Assembly (NCBI GenBank): GCA_016713005.1
Contig: JADJPY010000001.1
Coordinates: forward strand, 248,001 to 312,000
DNA from: Ramlibacter sp.
GTDB lineage: Bacteria > Pseudomonadota > Gammaproteobacteria > Burkholderiales > Burkholderiaceae_C
Length of the DNA stretch: 64,000 nucleotides
Direction of reading: 5' to 3'
In this document: one piece after another, positions 16,821 through 27,340 of the stretch
Layout of the letters: each line of letters starts with the position of its first letter
Numbering within the stretch: position 1 is the stretch's first letter
Program-made: the position numbers and the translations under genes
The notes under the pieces: model-generated
The model's database searches: none
Told to the model about the DNA's origin: nothing
Seen by the model: the letters and a program-made list of their open reading frames with translations, nothing else

Positions 16821-17801
16821 ATGTCCAAGCTGCCCCTGACCCTGCAAAACCTGCCGTTGCCCATCATCGGCTCACCGCTGTTCATCATCAGCAACCCCAA
16901 GCTCGTGATCGAGCAGTGCAAGGCCGGCATCATCGGCTCCATGCCGGCGCTCAACGCGCGACCCGCAGCCCAGCTGGACGAGTGGTTGCACGAGATCACC
17001 GAAACGCTGGCCGCGTACAACAAGGCCAACCCGGACAAACCGGCCGCGCCGTTTGCCATCAACCAGATCGTGCACAAGAGCAACGACCGGCTCGAGCACG
17101 ACATGGAGATGGTCGTCAAGTACAAGGTGCCGGTGATCATCACCTCGCTGGGCGCACGCACCGACGTGAACGACGCCATCCACAGCTATGGTGGCGTTGT
17201 GTTGCACGACATCATCAACAATTTCTTCGCCCGCAAAGCCATCGAGAAGGGTGCCGATGGCCTGATCGCCGTGGCCGCGGGCGCCGGTGGCCACGCCGGC
17301 GTGAAGAGCCCGTTTGCACTGGTCCAGGAGATCCGCCAGTGGTTTGACGGCCCGCTGGCGCTGAGTGGCTCCATCGCCACCGGCGGTGCGGTGCTGGCCG
17401 CGCAAGCCATGGGCGCAGACTTCGCCTACATCGGCTCGGCCTTCATTGCCACCCATGAGGCGCGCGCCAGCGACGCCTACAAGCAGGCCATTGTCGACGG
17501 CAATTCCGACGACATCGTGTACTCCAGCCTGTTCACCGGCGTGCACGGCAACTACCTCAAGCCCAGCATCATCGCGGCCGGCATGGACCCGGACAACCTC
17601 CCGGAAGGCGATGTGAAGACAATGAACTTCGCCTCGGGTGAGGGGAGCAAGGCCAAGGCCTGGAAGGACATCTGGGGTTGTGGCCAGGGCATCGGGGCGG
17701 TGACGGAAGTCACCAGCACGGCGGCATTGGTGGCGCGGCTCAGGCGGGAGTACGACGCTGCGCGCTCTAGAATCCTTGCGGATGAGCGAGCATCCCGGTG
17801 A
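16821..17801 (+). CDS. Nitronate monooxygenase / 2-nitropropane dioxygenase family flavoprotein
   Basis: A 326-residue FMN-binding TIM-barrel protein. Motifs include AAGAGGHAGVKSPFALVQEI (about residues 152-171) and the FMN-phosphate loop GSIATGGAVLAAQAMGADFA followed by YIGSAFIATHEA. Many members annotated as 2-nitropropane dioxygenase have other roles, including NADH:quinone reductase or an enoyl-reductase-like activity, and the position behind etfBA and an acyl-CoA dehydrogenase fits an acyl-CoA-linked role. A GGAGA site precedes the ATG. Confidence 0.88.
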   Translation: MSKLPLTLQNLPLPIIGSPLFIISNPKLVIEQCKAGIIGSMPALNARPAAQLDEWLHEITETLAAYNKANPDKPAAPFAINQIVHKSNDRLEHDMEMVVKYKVPVIITSLGARTDVNDAIHSYGGVVLHDIINNFFARKAIEKGADGLIAVAAGAGGHAGVKSPFALVQEIRQWFDGPLALSGSIATGGAVLAAQAMGADFAYIGSAFIATHEARASDAYKQAIVDGNSDDIVYSSLFTGVHGNYLKPSIIAAGMDPDNLPEGDVKTMNFASGEGSKAKAWKDIWGCGQGIGAVTEVTSTAALVARLRREYDAARSRILADERASR

Positions 17802-18612
17802 TCACTGGCCTGAGGTCCTTCTTCCTGCGTCGCTGAACGCTCTGCGTCCTCTGGCCTGCCCGGACCTGGTGCGTCTGGGGCGACGCAACGACGGAGGCTA
17901 TGTGTTGCCGTCGTGCGTGTTGCCGCATGTGGGCGTGCTGCTGTCATTTGGCATCAATCTCGACTGGAGCTTCGAGGAAGCGGTCTGTCGCGCACGCCCG
18001 GGCCTGGCAATTCAGTCGTATGACCACACCGTGGGCCCCCGGGCCCTGTGGCGCCGCACACTGCAAGCCTTGCGCAGCAGCGGTCAGCCGTGGCGCTGGC
18101 GCTGGCACGAAGCCATGCGGCACCTGGCGGACCGCCGACGTTTTACGGGTTTTTTCTCCGGGACCCAACGGCACTTCGAGGAACGCATCGGGTCGGGTGA
18201 GGGCACCACTGGGTTGGACCGGGTGTTCTCCCGTCTGGACGCCGACTCCGGCGTGCTGCTCAAGTGCGACATCGAGGGCGACGAATACGCCGTTTTCGGC
18301 GACGTGTTGCGCCATGGAAAGCGGCTCGCGGCAATCCTCATCGAATTTCACGACACACAAGGCAGACGGGCGGAGTTCTTGCGCCATGTCGAGCATGCCC
18401 TCAACGAGTTCAGCCTGGTGCACCTCCATGGCAACAACTGGGCCCACGCAGCTGCCGACGGATTGCCCATGGTGATCGAGTTGACGCTGGTCCGGAAGGA
18501 CTTGTTGCCCGCCGGGCTGCCGCAGCGCCTGCAACTTCCCGTTATTGGCGTGGACCAGCCCAACCGCGCGGACGGTCCGGACTTCCGGCTCCGGTTTTCT
18601 GAATCCACCTGA
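17782..18612 (+). CDS. FkbM-type methyltransferase-like protein, function unknown
   Basis: About 276 residues, mostly hydrophilic, no signal peptide. The segment VLLKCDIEGDEYAVFGDVL (about residues 155-173) matches the conserved D-I-E-G motif of FkbM-type SAM-dependent methyltransferases, and LVRLGRRNDGGYVLP followed by LLSFGINLDWSFEEAV resembles their SAM-binding start. The ATG at 17782 overlaps the end of the preceding gene by 20 bases, so the pair is translationally coupled. The methylated substrate, if any, is unknown; FkbM-like proteins often act on sugars or lipids. Confidence 0.55.
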   Translation: MSEHPGDHWPEVLLPASLNALRPLACPDLVRLGRRNDGGYVLPSCVLPHVGVLLSFGINLDWSFEEAVCRARPGLAIQSYDHTVGPRALWRRTLQALRSSGQPWRWRWHEAMRHLADRRRFTGFFSGTQRHFEERIGSGEGTTGLDRVFSRLDADSGVLLKCDIEGDEYAVFGDVLRHGKRLAAILIEFHDTQGRRAEFLRHVEHALNEFSLVHLHGNNWAHAAADGLPMVIELTLVRKDLLPAGLPQRLQLPVIGVDQPNRADGPDFRLRFSEST

Positions 18613-18625
18613 GAGACTCCCGATA

Positions 18626-18645
18626 TACTGTACTTATGTACAGTC
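18626..18645 (+). promoter_or_regulatory. LexA (SOS) box overlapping the -10 region and start codon
   Basis: TACTGTACTTATGTACAGTC contains a full CTGT-N8-ACAG site at 18628-18643. A -10-like TATACT at 18624-18629 overlaps its left part, and the ATG of the radical SAM gene at 18636 is inside the box. LexA bound here would block transcription start. The PA0069 homologue is, from memory, a member of the P. aeruginosa LexA regulon. Confidence 0.8.
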
Positions 18646-19745
18646 TGCCGGTCTCAGCCGTGAAAGGTCGCGGTACAGCCACCCGTGTGGCCCATCGCTT
18701 CGAGACCAGCGTCCGAACTGCCGTGGACGATGGATGGGGCGGCGACCAAGCCGACGAGGCAGGAGCGACGACGGTCGGATCCAGAACAGAGGTGATATGG
18801 GAAGAGGCTCGCAGCGTCATCGTTCGTAACGACTCACCCGACATTCAATTTGATACCTCCATCAACCCATACAGGGGATGTGAGCACGGTTGTGTGTACT
18901 GCTACGCACGACCGACGCACAGCTACCTGGGAATGTCTCCGGGCCTGGATTTCGAAACGCGGATTGTGGCCAAGCGCAATGTCGCCGAGATCCTGCGCAA
19001 TGAACTGGCCCATTCGCGCTACCAGCCGTCCAGTCTCGTGGTAGGGACTGTCACCGATGCTTACCAGCCTGTGGAGCGCGAACTGGGTCTCACGCGATCG
19101 GTGATCGAGTTGCTGGCCCAAACCCGGCATCCCTTCGGCGTGATCACCAAGTCCAGCGGCGTCGAGCGCGACCTGGATCTCATCGCGCCGATGGCGGCGC
19201 TGGGTCTGGCCACAGTCCACGTGACGATCACCACGCTGGACGCGAAACTCGCCTGTGTGATGGAGCCAAGAGCGGCCTCGCCCCTGCGGCGGCTGCGAAC
19301 CATCCGGGCACTGAGCGAACACGGGATACCCGTCGGTGTGAGCGTGGCGCCCCAGATCCCTTTCGTCAACGAAGACATGGAAAAGGTGCTGGAGGCCGCC
19401 CGAGAGGCGGGCGCCACGCGGGCGTTCTACACGGTGTTGCGGCTGCCCTGGGAACTCGACCCGATCTTCCGGGAGTGGCTGGCGGCTCACTTTCCGCAGC
19501 GGGCGAACCGTGTGTTGGCCCGTGTGCGGGAGTTGCATGGCAGGGACGAACAGAATTCAGGCGGGGACAGGCTGTACGACGCGCGGTTCGGTCGCCGATT
19601 CACCGGGCAGGGCGCCTGGGCCGAGCTTTTGCGGCAACGCTTCGAGAAGACCTGTGCGCGCCTTGGCTTCCATGGCGAGCGGGCAGCCCCGGACATGACG
19701 CTTTTCAGGCCACCGGATCGGTCCGGTCAGGGCAGGCTGTTCTAG
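18636..19745 (+). CDS. PA0069-family radical SAM protein (SOS-regulated)
   Basis: A 369-residue radical SAM enzyme. The iron-sulfur cysteines are C82, C86 and C89 in YRGCEHGCVYCYARPTHSY. The N-terminal AVKGRGTATRVAHRFE is conserved in the PA0069/Rv2578c family, which supports a start at or near 18636; a GTG at 18660 is the alternative. No good ribosome site precedes 18636, and the -10 box is only 6 bases upstream, so the message may be leaderless. The family resembles spore photoproduct lyase in its core, and an SOS box suggests a DNA-damage role, but the reaction is not known. Confidence 0.88.
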   Translation: MYSLPVSAVKGRGTATRVAHRFETSVRTAVDDGWGGDQADEAGATTVGSRTEVIWEEARSVIVRNDSPDIQFDTSINPYRGCEHGCVYCYARPTHSYLGMSPGLDFETRIVAKRNVAEILRNELAHSRYQPSSLVVGTVTDAYQPVERELGLTRSVIELLAQTRHPFGVITKSSGVERDLDLIAPMAALGLATVHVTITTLDAKLACVMEPRAASPLRRLRTIRALSEHGIPVGVSVAPQIPFVNEDMEKVLEAAREAGATRAFYTVLRLPWELDPIFREWLAAHFPQRANRVLARVRELHGRDEQNSGGDRLYDARFGRRFTGQGAWAELLRQRFEKTCARLGFHGERAAPDMTLFRPPDRSGQGRLF

Positions 19746-19766
19746 CGATTGACGCCGCCGGCATTT

Positions 19767-21455
19767 TCAGCCGGGCCGGCAGGTTGCGAAGATGTCCTGG
19801 GTCCGCTGGTACAGCCTGGTTTGTACCCCCAACAGGCCAAGCACCGAGTGGAAATAGTTGTCGTGGGAGATGCGGGCATCCTGCTGCTGGCGCAGGCATT
19901 GCGTGGTCGTTCCCAGCCGTTGCAGGTAGGCGGGCGACAGCCAGGTGACCCAGGGCACGTGCTTCTGTACATCGGGCGCAATCCGCCAAGGCAGTCCGTG
20001 CAGATACAGATTGTTTTCTCCCAGCGACTCTCCGTGGTCGGACACGTACATCAGCGCGGTCGCATGGGTTGCGGCGCGGGACTTCAGCCATGTGATGGTG
20101 TCGCCTAGGAAGTGGTCGGTGTACAAGATGGTGTTGTCGTAGGCGTTGACCAGGCTGTCGCGGCTGCAGTCCTGCAGTGCGTTGCTGGCGCACTCGGGCA
20201 TGAACTTCTTGAAAGCCGCGGGGCTGCGCTTGTGGTACGCCGGTCCATGGCTCCCCATCTGGTGCATCACCAGCACGACGCCCTTTGCTCGGCGCTCGGC
20301 AGGCAGGGCCGCGATGCGGTCGTCCAGCTGGTGCAGCATCACTTCGTCCAGGCATCCGCCTGCAGGACACAACCCGGGCACTGCGGCCGCCACCGTATTG
20401 ACTTGCGGGGTTCTTTCACACACCCCCTTGCATCCGGACTGGTTGTCCAGCCACAGCACCGCCAGGCCCGCGCGTTGCAGCGCGTCCAGCAGGTTCTCGT
20501 GCCGTACCGTACGGGCGTCGAATGCCTCGCGACCCAGGTGGGAGAACATGCAGGGCACCGAGACGGCGGTGTTGGTACCGCATGACCAGGCGTTGCGCCA
20601 GCTCAGCACATTCTCGGCGGCCAGCCGTGGCGTGGTCTGTCGACCGTAGCCGTTGATGCCGAAGTTGGCGCTGCGCGCGGTCTCGCCCACCACCAGCACC
20701 ACCAGCGCAGGACGCTGCGCCGCCGCATCGGCGGCCAGATGCGCATCCTCGCCGATCGGAACAACCGCACCCGTGCCCCGCTGCGCCGGGTTGAACGCCA
20801 CGCGGCCCAATGCCCAGAAGGTGTTGAGCGGATTGATCATGTAGCGCAACTGGGTGTGGTTGCGCATCACCGATGCAAGGTCCTGGTAGACCAGAATCAC
20901 CGTGCCCACGCACACGAGAATGGCCGTGCCGCACACCAACGCATTCCGGCCCAGGGTGAGCAGGAAGCCGTGCCGCCGCAGGGGTGTGCGCCAAAGCCAG
21001 ACCGAAGGGGCGGCACCAATGACGAGCAGGGTGAGCCAAAGCTGCCAACCCAGCAGGTCGCGCGTTTCCCGGGCGTCGGTGTGCAGCACATTGACCATCA
21101 TGGTGGGATCAATGACCACGCCATACGCCAGCATGAAATGGGTGTTCGCCGCAGCCACCATGAGGCACAGGATGACCACCGGCTTGAGCAACCAGCGCCA
21201 TGCCAACAGGCTCAGCAGAACCCCACAGCTGGCGGCAATCACCAACCCCAGCCCCACAGCGAACAGCACGCCTCGCGTGTTGCCCAGTTCGGGCAACGCA
21301 GCCAGCGCGCGCCACAGGGCCAGATTGCCTGTGGATGCCAGCCACAGGCTGGCCAGGATCACCACCCAGGCCGGACTCACCGACCGGTGCCGCTCTTCGG
21401 GAACAAAGAAGGAGGACAGCGCAAAGCTGGTGCTGTGAAAGAGCTTCAGGGACAT
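19767..21455 (-). CDS. eptA: Lipid A phosphoethanolamine transferase (EptA family)
   Basis: A 562-residue inner-membrane enzyme with five N-terminal helices (to about residue 190) and a periplasmic sulfatase-fold domain. Motifs: VGETARSANFGINGYGRQT near residue 255 (metal-binding Glu), the nucleophile threonine in SCGTNTAVSVPCMFSH near 292, and MYVSDHGESLGENNLYLHG near 465 with further metal ligands. Paired cysteines in the catalytic domain are as expected. It adds phosphoethanolamine to lipid A, lowering the negative surface charge and giving tolerance to cationic peptides. It converges on the radical SAM gene. Confidence 0.9.
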   Translation of the reverse strand: MSLKLFHSTSFALSSFFVPEERHRSVSPAWVVILASLWLASTGNLALWRALAALPELGNTRGVLFAVGLGLVIAASCGVLLSLLAWRWLLKPVVILCLMVAAANTHFMLAYGVVIDPTMMVNVLHTDARETRDLLGWQLWLTLLVIGAAPSVWLWRTPLRRHGFLLTLGRNALVCGTAILVCVGTVILVYQDLASVMRNHTQLRYMINPLNTFWALGRVAFNPAQRGTGAVVPIGEDAHLAADAAAQRPALVVLVVGETARSANFGINGYGRQTTPRLAAENVLSWRNAWSCGTNTAVSVPCMFSHLGREAFDARTVRHENLLDALQRAGLAVLWLDNQSGCKGVCERTPQVNTVAAAVPGLCPAGGCLDEVMLHQLDDRIAALPAERRAKGVVLVMHQMGSHGPAYHKRSPAAFKKFMPECASNALQDCSRDSLVNAYDNTILYTDHFLGDTITWLKSRAATHATALMYVSDHGESLGENNLYLHGLPWRIAPDVQKHVPWVTWLSPAYLQRLGTTTQCLRQQQDARISHDNYFHSVLGLLGVQTRLYQRTQDIFATCRPG

Positions 21456-21476
21456 GGGGTCACCGTCGCTCGTGCC

Positions 21477-22841
21477 TCACGCCGGCCAGACGCTGCCGTG
21501 TTCCGGCACCACGGCACGCCAGTTCAGCTCACGTTCAATGCGGGTTCGCAGCGCATCCGCCGCGCCGCGCTCTCCATGCACCACATACACCTGGCCAGGC
21601 ACTTCGGGCATGCCGCGCATCCATGACAGCAGCCCCGTGCTGTCGGCATGGGCAGAGGCAGACTCCATCTGGACGATCTCGGCGTGCACTGGCACATCTT
21701 CACCATGTATCCGCACGGTGGCTGCGCCCGAGGCCATCGTGGCACCCCGTGTGCCCGGCGCCTGGTAGCCCGTCAGGATGATCATGTTGCGATGGTCACC
21801 GGCATACAGCTTGAGGTGATGCAGTACGCGCCCGCCCGTAGCCATGCCGCTGGCGGCCAGAATGACCATGGGTCCATGGCGCCTGGCGATCGACCGCGAC
21901 TGCTCGGGTGTTTCCACCATGGTGGCGGTGTGCGTCATCGCCTCTACGGCGCGGGCATCAAGCCGGTGTGAGCCGAGGTGATCCTGATACAGCGCCGTGG
22001 TGTGAACGGCCATGGGGCTGTCAAGAAAGACCGGCAGGCCCCGCGGCACCGTGCCCTGCTGCTTGAGCAACTGGATGGCATGCAACACCGCCTGGGCCCG
22101 GCCTACTGCAAACACGGGCACCACCGCGACGCCGCCGCGCGCCGCCAGCCGTTGCAGAGCGGGACCCAGTTCGGACAGGATGGTGTCCGCTGGATGCAGT
22201 CGGTCACCATATGTGGATTCGATCAGCACCGTGTCGGCTGCCGGCGGTGTGGCGGGCGCCTGCATCAACAGGTCGTCGCTGCGGCCCAGGTCACCCGAGA
22301 ACAGGATGCGACGGCCAGCCACCTCCAGCAGGATGCTTGAAGCGCCCAGGATGTGACCTGCAGGCAGGAATCGCGCGTGCCAGCCGCGCACCGGTTCGAA
22401 GGTCTTGTTGAACTCGGTCGCCCGGATGAGTTTGAGGCAGGCCCTGGCGTCCTCGCGGGTGTACAGGGGCAGGGCAGGTGTGTGCTTCGAGAAACCGTGC
22501 CGGTTGGCGAACGCCGCATCTTCTTCCTGGAGGTGTCCGCTGTCGGGCAACAGGATGGCGCACAGGTCGCGCGTGCCGCGCGTTGCATGCACATGCCCCC
22601 GAAACCCCTCACGCGCCAGCAGGGGCAGGTATCCGCTGTGATCCAGATGGGCATGGGTCAGCAAGACCGCGTCGATGTGCCCGGGCTCTACCGGGAGTTG
22701 TGCCCAGTTGCGCAGACGCAACTGCTTGTAGCCCTGGAAAAGCCCGCAATCCACCAGCACGCTGCGTCCGTCATGCCGCACGAGGTATTTGGAGCCGGTG
22801 ACCGTGTCGGCCCCGCCAAGGAAAGTGATCGTGACGCCCAT
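21477..22841 (-). CDS. Metallo-beta-lactamase-fold, beta-CASP RNA-processing-type nuclease
   Basis: A 454-residue zinc hydrolase. The signature LTHAHLDHSGYLPLL (about residues 60-74) carries the HxHxDH zinc ligands; LFSGDLGRSDD gives the next Asp; VLIESTYGDR marks the beta-CASP insertion; ILAASGMATGGRVLHHL and VHGERGAADALRTRIE close the active site. This group is related to CPSF-73/Ysh1 and cleaves RNA. The short distance to the eptA gene (21 bases) suggests co-transcription; no functional link is evident. Confidence 0.9.
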   Translation of the reverse strand: MGVTITFLGGADTVTGSKYLVRHDGRSVLVDCGLFQGYKQLRLRNWAQLPVEPGHIDAVLLTHAHLDHSGYLPLLAREGFRGHVHATRGTRDLCAILLPDSGHLQEEDAAFANRHGFSKHTPALPLYTREDARACLKLIRATEFNKTFEPVRGWHARFLPAGHILGASSILLEVAGRRILFSGDLGRSDDLLMQAPATPPAADTVLIESTYGDRLHPADTILSELGPALQRLAARGGVAVVPVFAVGRAQAVLHAIQLLKQQGTVPRGLPVFLDSPMAVHTTALYQDHLGSHRLDARAVEAMTHTATMVETPEQSRSIARRHGPMVILAASGMATGGRVLHHLKLYAGDHRNMIILTGYQAPGTRGATMASGAATVRIHGEDVPVHAEIVQMESASAHADSTGLLSWMRGMPEVPGQVYVVHGERGAADALRTRIERELNWRAVVPEHGSVWPA

Positions 22842-22877
22842 GCCGCAATGTAGCGGATCGTCACGGGCGAGGCCGCA

Positions 22878-24023
22878 TCAACTGAAGAAGTCCCGAGCCT
22901 TGTCGAACCAGCCCTTGCCATCAGGGCTGTGCTTGGCGCCGCCCTTGCGCAGCGAATCCTCCAGCTCCTTCAGCAACTTGCGCTGGTGCTCAGAGAGCTT
23001 GACCGGCGTCTCTACCGTGATGTGGCAATACAGGTCACCCGGATAGCTTGACCGCACACCCTTGATGCCCTTGCCGCGCAGGCGGAACTGCTTGCCGGTC
23101 TGGGTACCTTCAGGCACATCGATGGCAGCCTTGCCTCCCAGGGTGGGCACTTCGATCTCACCGCCCAGCGCTGCGGTGGAGAAGCTGATCGGCACCGCGC
23201 AATGCAGATCGTCCCCGTCGCGCTCGAACACATCGTGCTTGCGCAGCCGGATTTCAATGTACAGGTCGCCGGGCGGCCCGCCGTTGGTGCCGGGCTCGCC
23301 ATTGCCGGCGCTGCGGATGCGCATGCCGTCGTCGATACCGGCAGGAATCTTCACTTCCAGCGTTTTCTGTTTCTTGATCTTGCCCTGGCCCAGGCAACTC
23401 GTGCAGGGTTCCGGAATGATCTTTCCGGAGCCGCGGCAATGCGGGCAGGTCTGCTGCACGCTGAAGAAACCCTGGCGCATCTGCACGGCGCCCTGTCCAT
23501 TGCAGGTGGTGCAGGTCTTGGCCTGTGTGCCCGGCTTTGCGCCGGAACCATGGCACGTGTCGCATGGGTCCCAGGTGGGGATGCGGATCTGCGCATCCTT
23601 GCCCAGCGCTGCTTCCTCCAGTGAAACCTCCATGGCATAGCTGAGGTCGTTGCCGCGGTACACCTGTTTGCCGCCACGCTGGCCGCCGCGCTGGCCGCCA
23701 AAGATGTCCCCGAAAATGTCGCCAAATGCCTCGGCGAATCCGCCAAAGCCTTCTGCGCCGGGGCCTGCGGCTCCACCACGCATGTTGGGGTCCACGCCTG
23801 CGTGGCCGTACTGGTCATAGGCGGCACGCTTGGAGGCGTCCGAGAGCATTTCGTAGGCTTCCTTGGCCTCCTTGAACTTCGCCTCCGCATCTTTCGCAGC
23901 GTCGCCCTGGTTGCGGTCCGGGTGATGCTTCATCGCGAGCTTGCGATAAGCCTTCTTGATCTCTTCTTCACTCGCGTTCTTGGGGACGCCGAGGATCTCG
24001 TAAAAGTCTCTTTTCGTGGCCAT
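22878..24023 (-). CDS. dnaJ: Chaperone DnaJ
   Basis: A 381-residue Hsp40. The J domain occupies residues 1-70 with HPD at about 33-35, followed by a Gly/Phe-rich linker to about 115, four CxxCxGxG zinc modules (CDTCHGSG, CTTCNGQG, CPHCRGSG, CTSCLGQG between about 154 and 215) and the C-terminal substrate-binding domain. It stimulates DnaK ATPase. It is third in the grpE-dnaK-dnaJ operon. Confidence 0.97.
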   Translation of the reverse strand: MATKRDFYEILGVPKNASEEEIKKAYRKLAMKHHPDRNQGDAAKDAEAKFKEAKEAYEMLSDASKRAAYDQYGHAGVDPNMRGGAAGPGAEGFGGFAEAFGDIFGDIFGGQRGGQRGGKQVYRGNDLSYAMEVSLEEAALGKDAQIRIPTWDPCDTCHGSGAKPGTQAKTCTTCNGQGAVQMRQGFFSVQQTCPHCRGSGKIIPEPCTSCLGQGKIKKQKTLEVKIPAGIDDGMRIRSAGNGEPGTNGGPPGDLYIEIRLRKHDVFERDGDDLHCAVPISFSTAALGGEIEVPTLGGKAAIDVPEGTQTGKQFRLRGKGIKGVRSSYPGDLYCHITVETPVKLSEHQRKLLKELEDSLRKGGAKHSPDGKGWFDKARDFFS

Positions 24024-24048
24024 CGTGGTGTACTCGTTAACGAAGAAC

Positions 24049-24089
24049 GCCGCGTCGACGATGCCCTGGGGGTATCCGTCGAACGCGGC
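24049..24089 (-). promoter_or_regulatory. Stem-loop between dnaK and dnaJ
   Basis: GCCGCGTCGACG at 24049-24060 pairs with CGTCGAACGCGGC at 24077-24089 (one bulge), around a 16-base loop. It lies in the 95-base gap of a heat-shock operon; without a T-run it is more likely a partial attenuator or processing hairpin than a full terminator. Confidence 0.5.
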
Positions 24090-24118
24090 GAGTCGATCCG
24101 GCTTTCAGCCGCCCGGCA

Positions 24119-26059
<1,941 letters not shown>

Positions 26060-26130
26060 GGTTTTCTCCAGATTCAAATGAAATTCAGATGTGGGTTACT
26101 TGTGGATAAGTCGCCCGGTTTCAAGCAGGT

Positions 26131-26703
26131 TTATTTGGGTGCGCTGACCGTCACGAGCGCCGGCCGCAACACGCGTTCGGCGATGAGGTAACCCTTTTGC
26201 AGCACGCTGACGATGGTGTTGGCCTCTTGTTCTGACGGCACCATGCTGATGGCCTGGTGCTGGTGCGGGTCGAACTTCGTGCCTGGCGCCGGGTTGATCT
26301 CGATGACCTTGTTGCGCTCCAGCGCGCTGCGCAGCTGGCGCAGGGTGGCTTCTGCGCCTTCGCGGATCTGCTCCGGCGTTACATCCTTGATCGCCAGGCC
26401 AGCCTCCAGGCTGTCCGCCACGGGCAGCAGGCTGTCGGCAAATGACTCCAGCGCGTATTTGCGGGCCTTGGTGATTTCGTCTTCGGCGCGGCGGCGCGCG
26501 TTCTCGGCTTCGGCTTTGGCGCGCAGGAACTGGTCGGCCAGATCGGCGTTCTTTGCCTTGAGTGTGGCCAGTTCGGCCTGGGTTGCGCTCAGGGCATCCG
26601 CTTCGTTCGCGGCCAGACCTGCTTCCTGTTCCTCGGGACTCATCGCGCCCGCTTCCGGGATGGCGGCAGGCGGATTGGACGGGGTGTTTGGGGTGTCGCT
26701 CAT
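26131..26703 (-). CDS. grpE: Nucleotide exchange factor GrpE
   Basis: A 190-residue homodimeric exchange factor for DnaK. The N-terminal half is a long charged coiled coil (about residues 35-95, rich in Ala, Glu, Lys) and the C-terminal beta domain contains FDPHQHQAISMVPSEQ and VLQKGYLIAERVLRPALVTV. The ATG at 26703 (MSDTPNTP) is chosen over a longer frame without family similarity. First gene of the operon, directly behind a sigma-32 promoter. Confidence 0.96.
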   Translation of the reverse strand: MSDTPNTPSNPPAAIPEAGAMSPEEQEAGLAANEADALSATQAELATLKAKNADLADQFLRAKAEAENARRRAEDEITKARKYALESFADSLLPVADSLEAGLAIKDVTPEQIREGAEATLRQLRSALERNKVIEINPAPGTKFDPHQHQAISMVPSEQEANTIVSVLQKGYLIAERVLRPALVTVSAPK

Positions 26704-26740
26704 GCTGGGATAAAGGTGTTCTGCTAGGGGCTGCATTCGC

Positions 26741-26768
26741 AGCTTGGGGCTGGGAACCCCTTTTCAAG
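26741..26768 (-). promoter_or_regulatory. Sigma-32 (heat-shock) promoter of grpE-dnaK-dnaJ
   Basis: On the minus strand, CTTGAAA (26762-26768) is followed after 12 bases by CCCCAAGCT (26741-26749). This matches the sigma-32 consensus CTTGAAA-N(11-16)-CCCCATnT closely. It lies 38 bases upstream of the grpE start. Confidence 0.8.
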
Positions 26769-26893
26769 GCAGGGAAATCGGCTTTTTCGGCGCACGCGGT
26801 AGTCGGGCCTCGGGTGCCCCTGGACGGATGCCCGGACGCTGGCCCGAGCCTGTGTGGCCTGCGAGGAGGGGCCGACCGCGCGGCCCCGGTGGC

Positions 26894-27244
26894 TCAGCGC
26901 GTGCCGAGCAGTTCCACGTCGAACTTGAGCGTGGCGTTGGGCGGAATCACGCCGCCAGCACCGCGCGCGCCGTAGCCCAGCGCGGCCGGGATGATCAGCG
27001 TGCGCTGGCCGCCCACCTTCATGCCGGCCACGCCTTCGTCCCAGCCCCGGATGACCATGCCGGCGCCCAGGGAGAAGACGAACGGGTCGTTGCGATCACG
27101 GCTGGAGTCGAACTTGGCGCCCTGCACGCCGTCGTTGTACAGCCAGCCGGTGTAGTGCACCGTCACTTGCTGGCCGGGGCTGGCCTGAGCGCCGCTGCCC
27201 ACAAGCGTGTCTTCGTACTGGAGGCCGGAGGGGGTGGTGGTCAT
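26894..27244 (-). CDS. FKBP-type peptidyl-prolyl cis-trans isomerase
   Basis: A 116-residue single-domain FKBP without signal peptide, so cytoplasmic. Conserved pocket residues are in VTVHYTGWLYNDG, KFDSSRDRNDPFVFSLGAGMV, IRGWDEGVAGMKVGGQRTL and IPAALGYGARGAGGVIPPNA. It assists proline-limited folding. It lies upstream of grpE on the same strand but has its own gap of 190 bases to it, with the heat-shock promoter inside that gap. Confidence 0.95.
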   Translation of the reverse strand: MTTTPSGLQYEDTLVGSGAQASPGQQVTVHYTGWLYNDGVQGAKFDSSRDRNDPFVFSLGAGMVIRGWDEGVAGMKVGGQRTLIIPAALGYGARGAGGVIPPNATLKFDVELLGTR

Positions 27245-27283
27245 GGGGATTCCTGCGGAAGAAGGCCGGCGCCAGGCCGGACA

Positions 27284-27312
27284 GAAAAAAAGGACAGGTG
27301 TGACCTGTCCTT
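27284..27312 (-). terminator. Rho-independent terminator after the HxlR-type gene
   Basis: On the minus strand AAGGACAGGT and ACCTGTCCTT form a perfect 10-bp stem with a 3-base loop, followed by a run of seven T. It is 28 bases beyond the stop of the regulator gene, so it separates that gene from the FKBP gene. Confidence 0.85.
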
Positions 27313-27340
27313 GGCAATGGGGCCCTGGCCCCGGGAGAAC

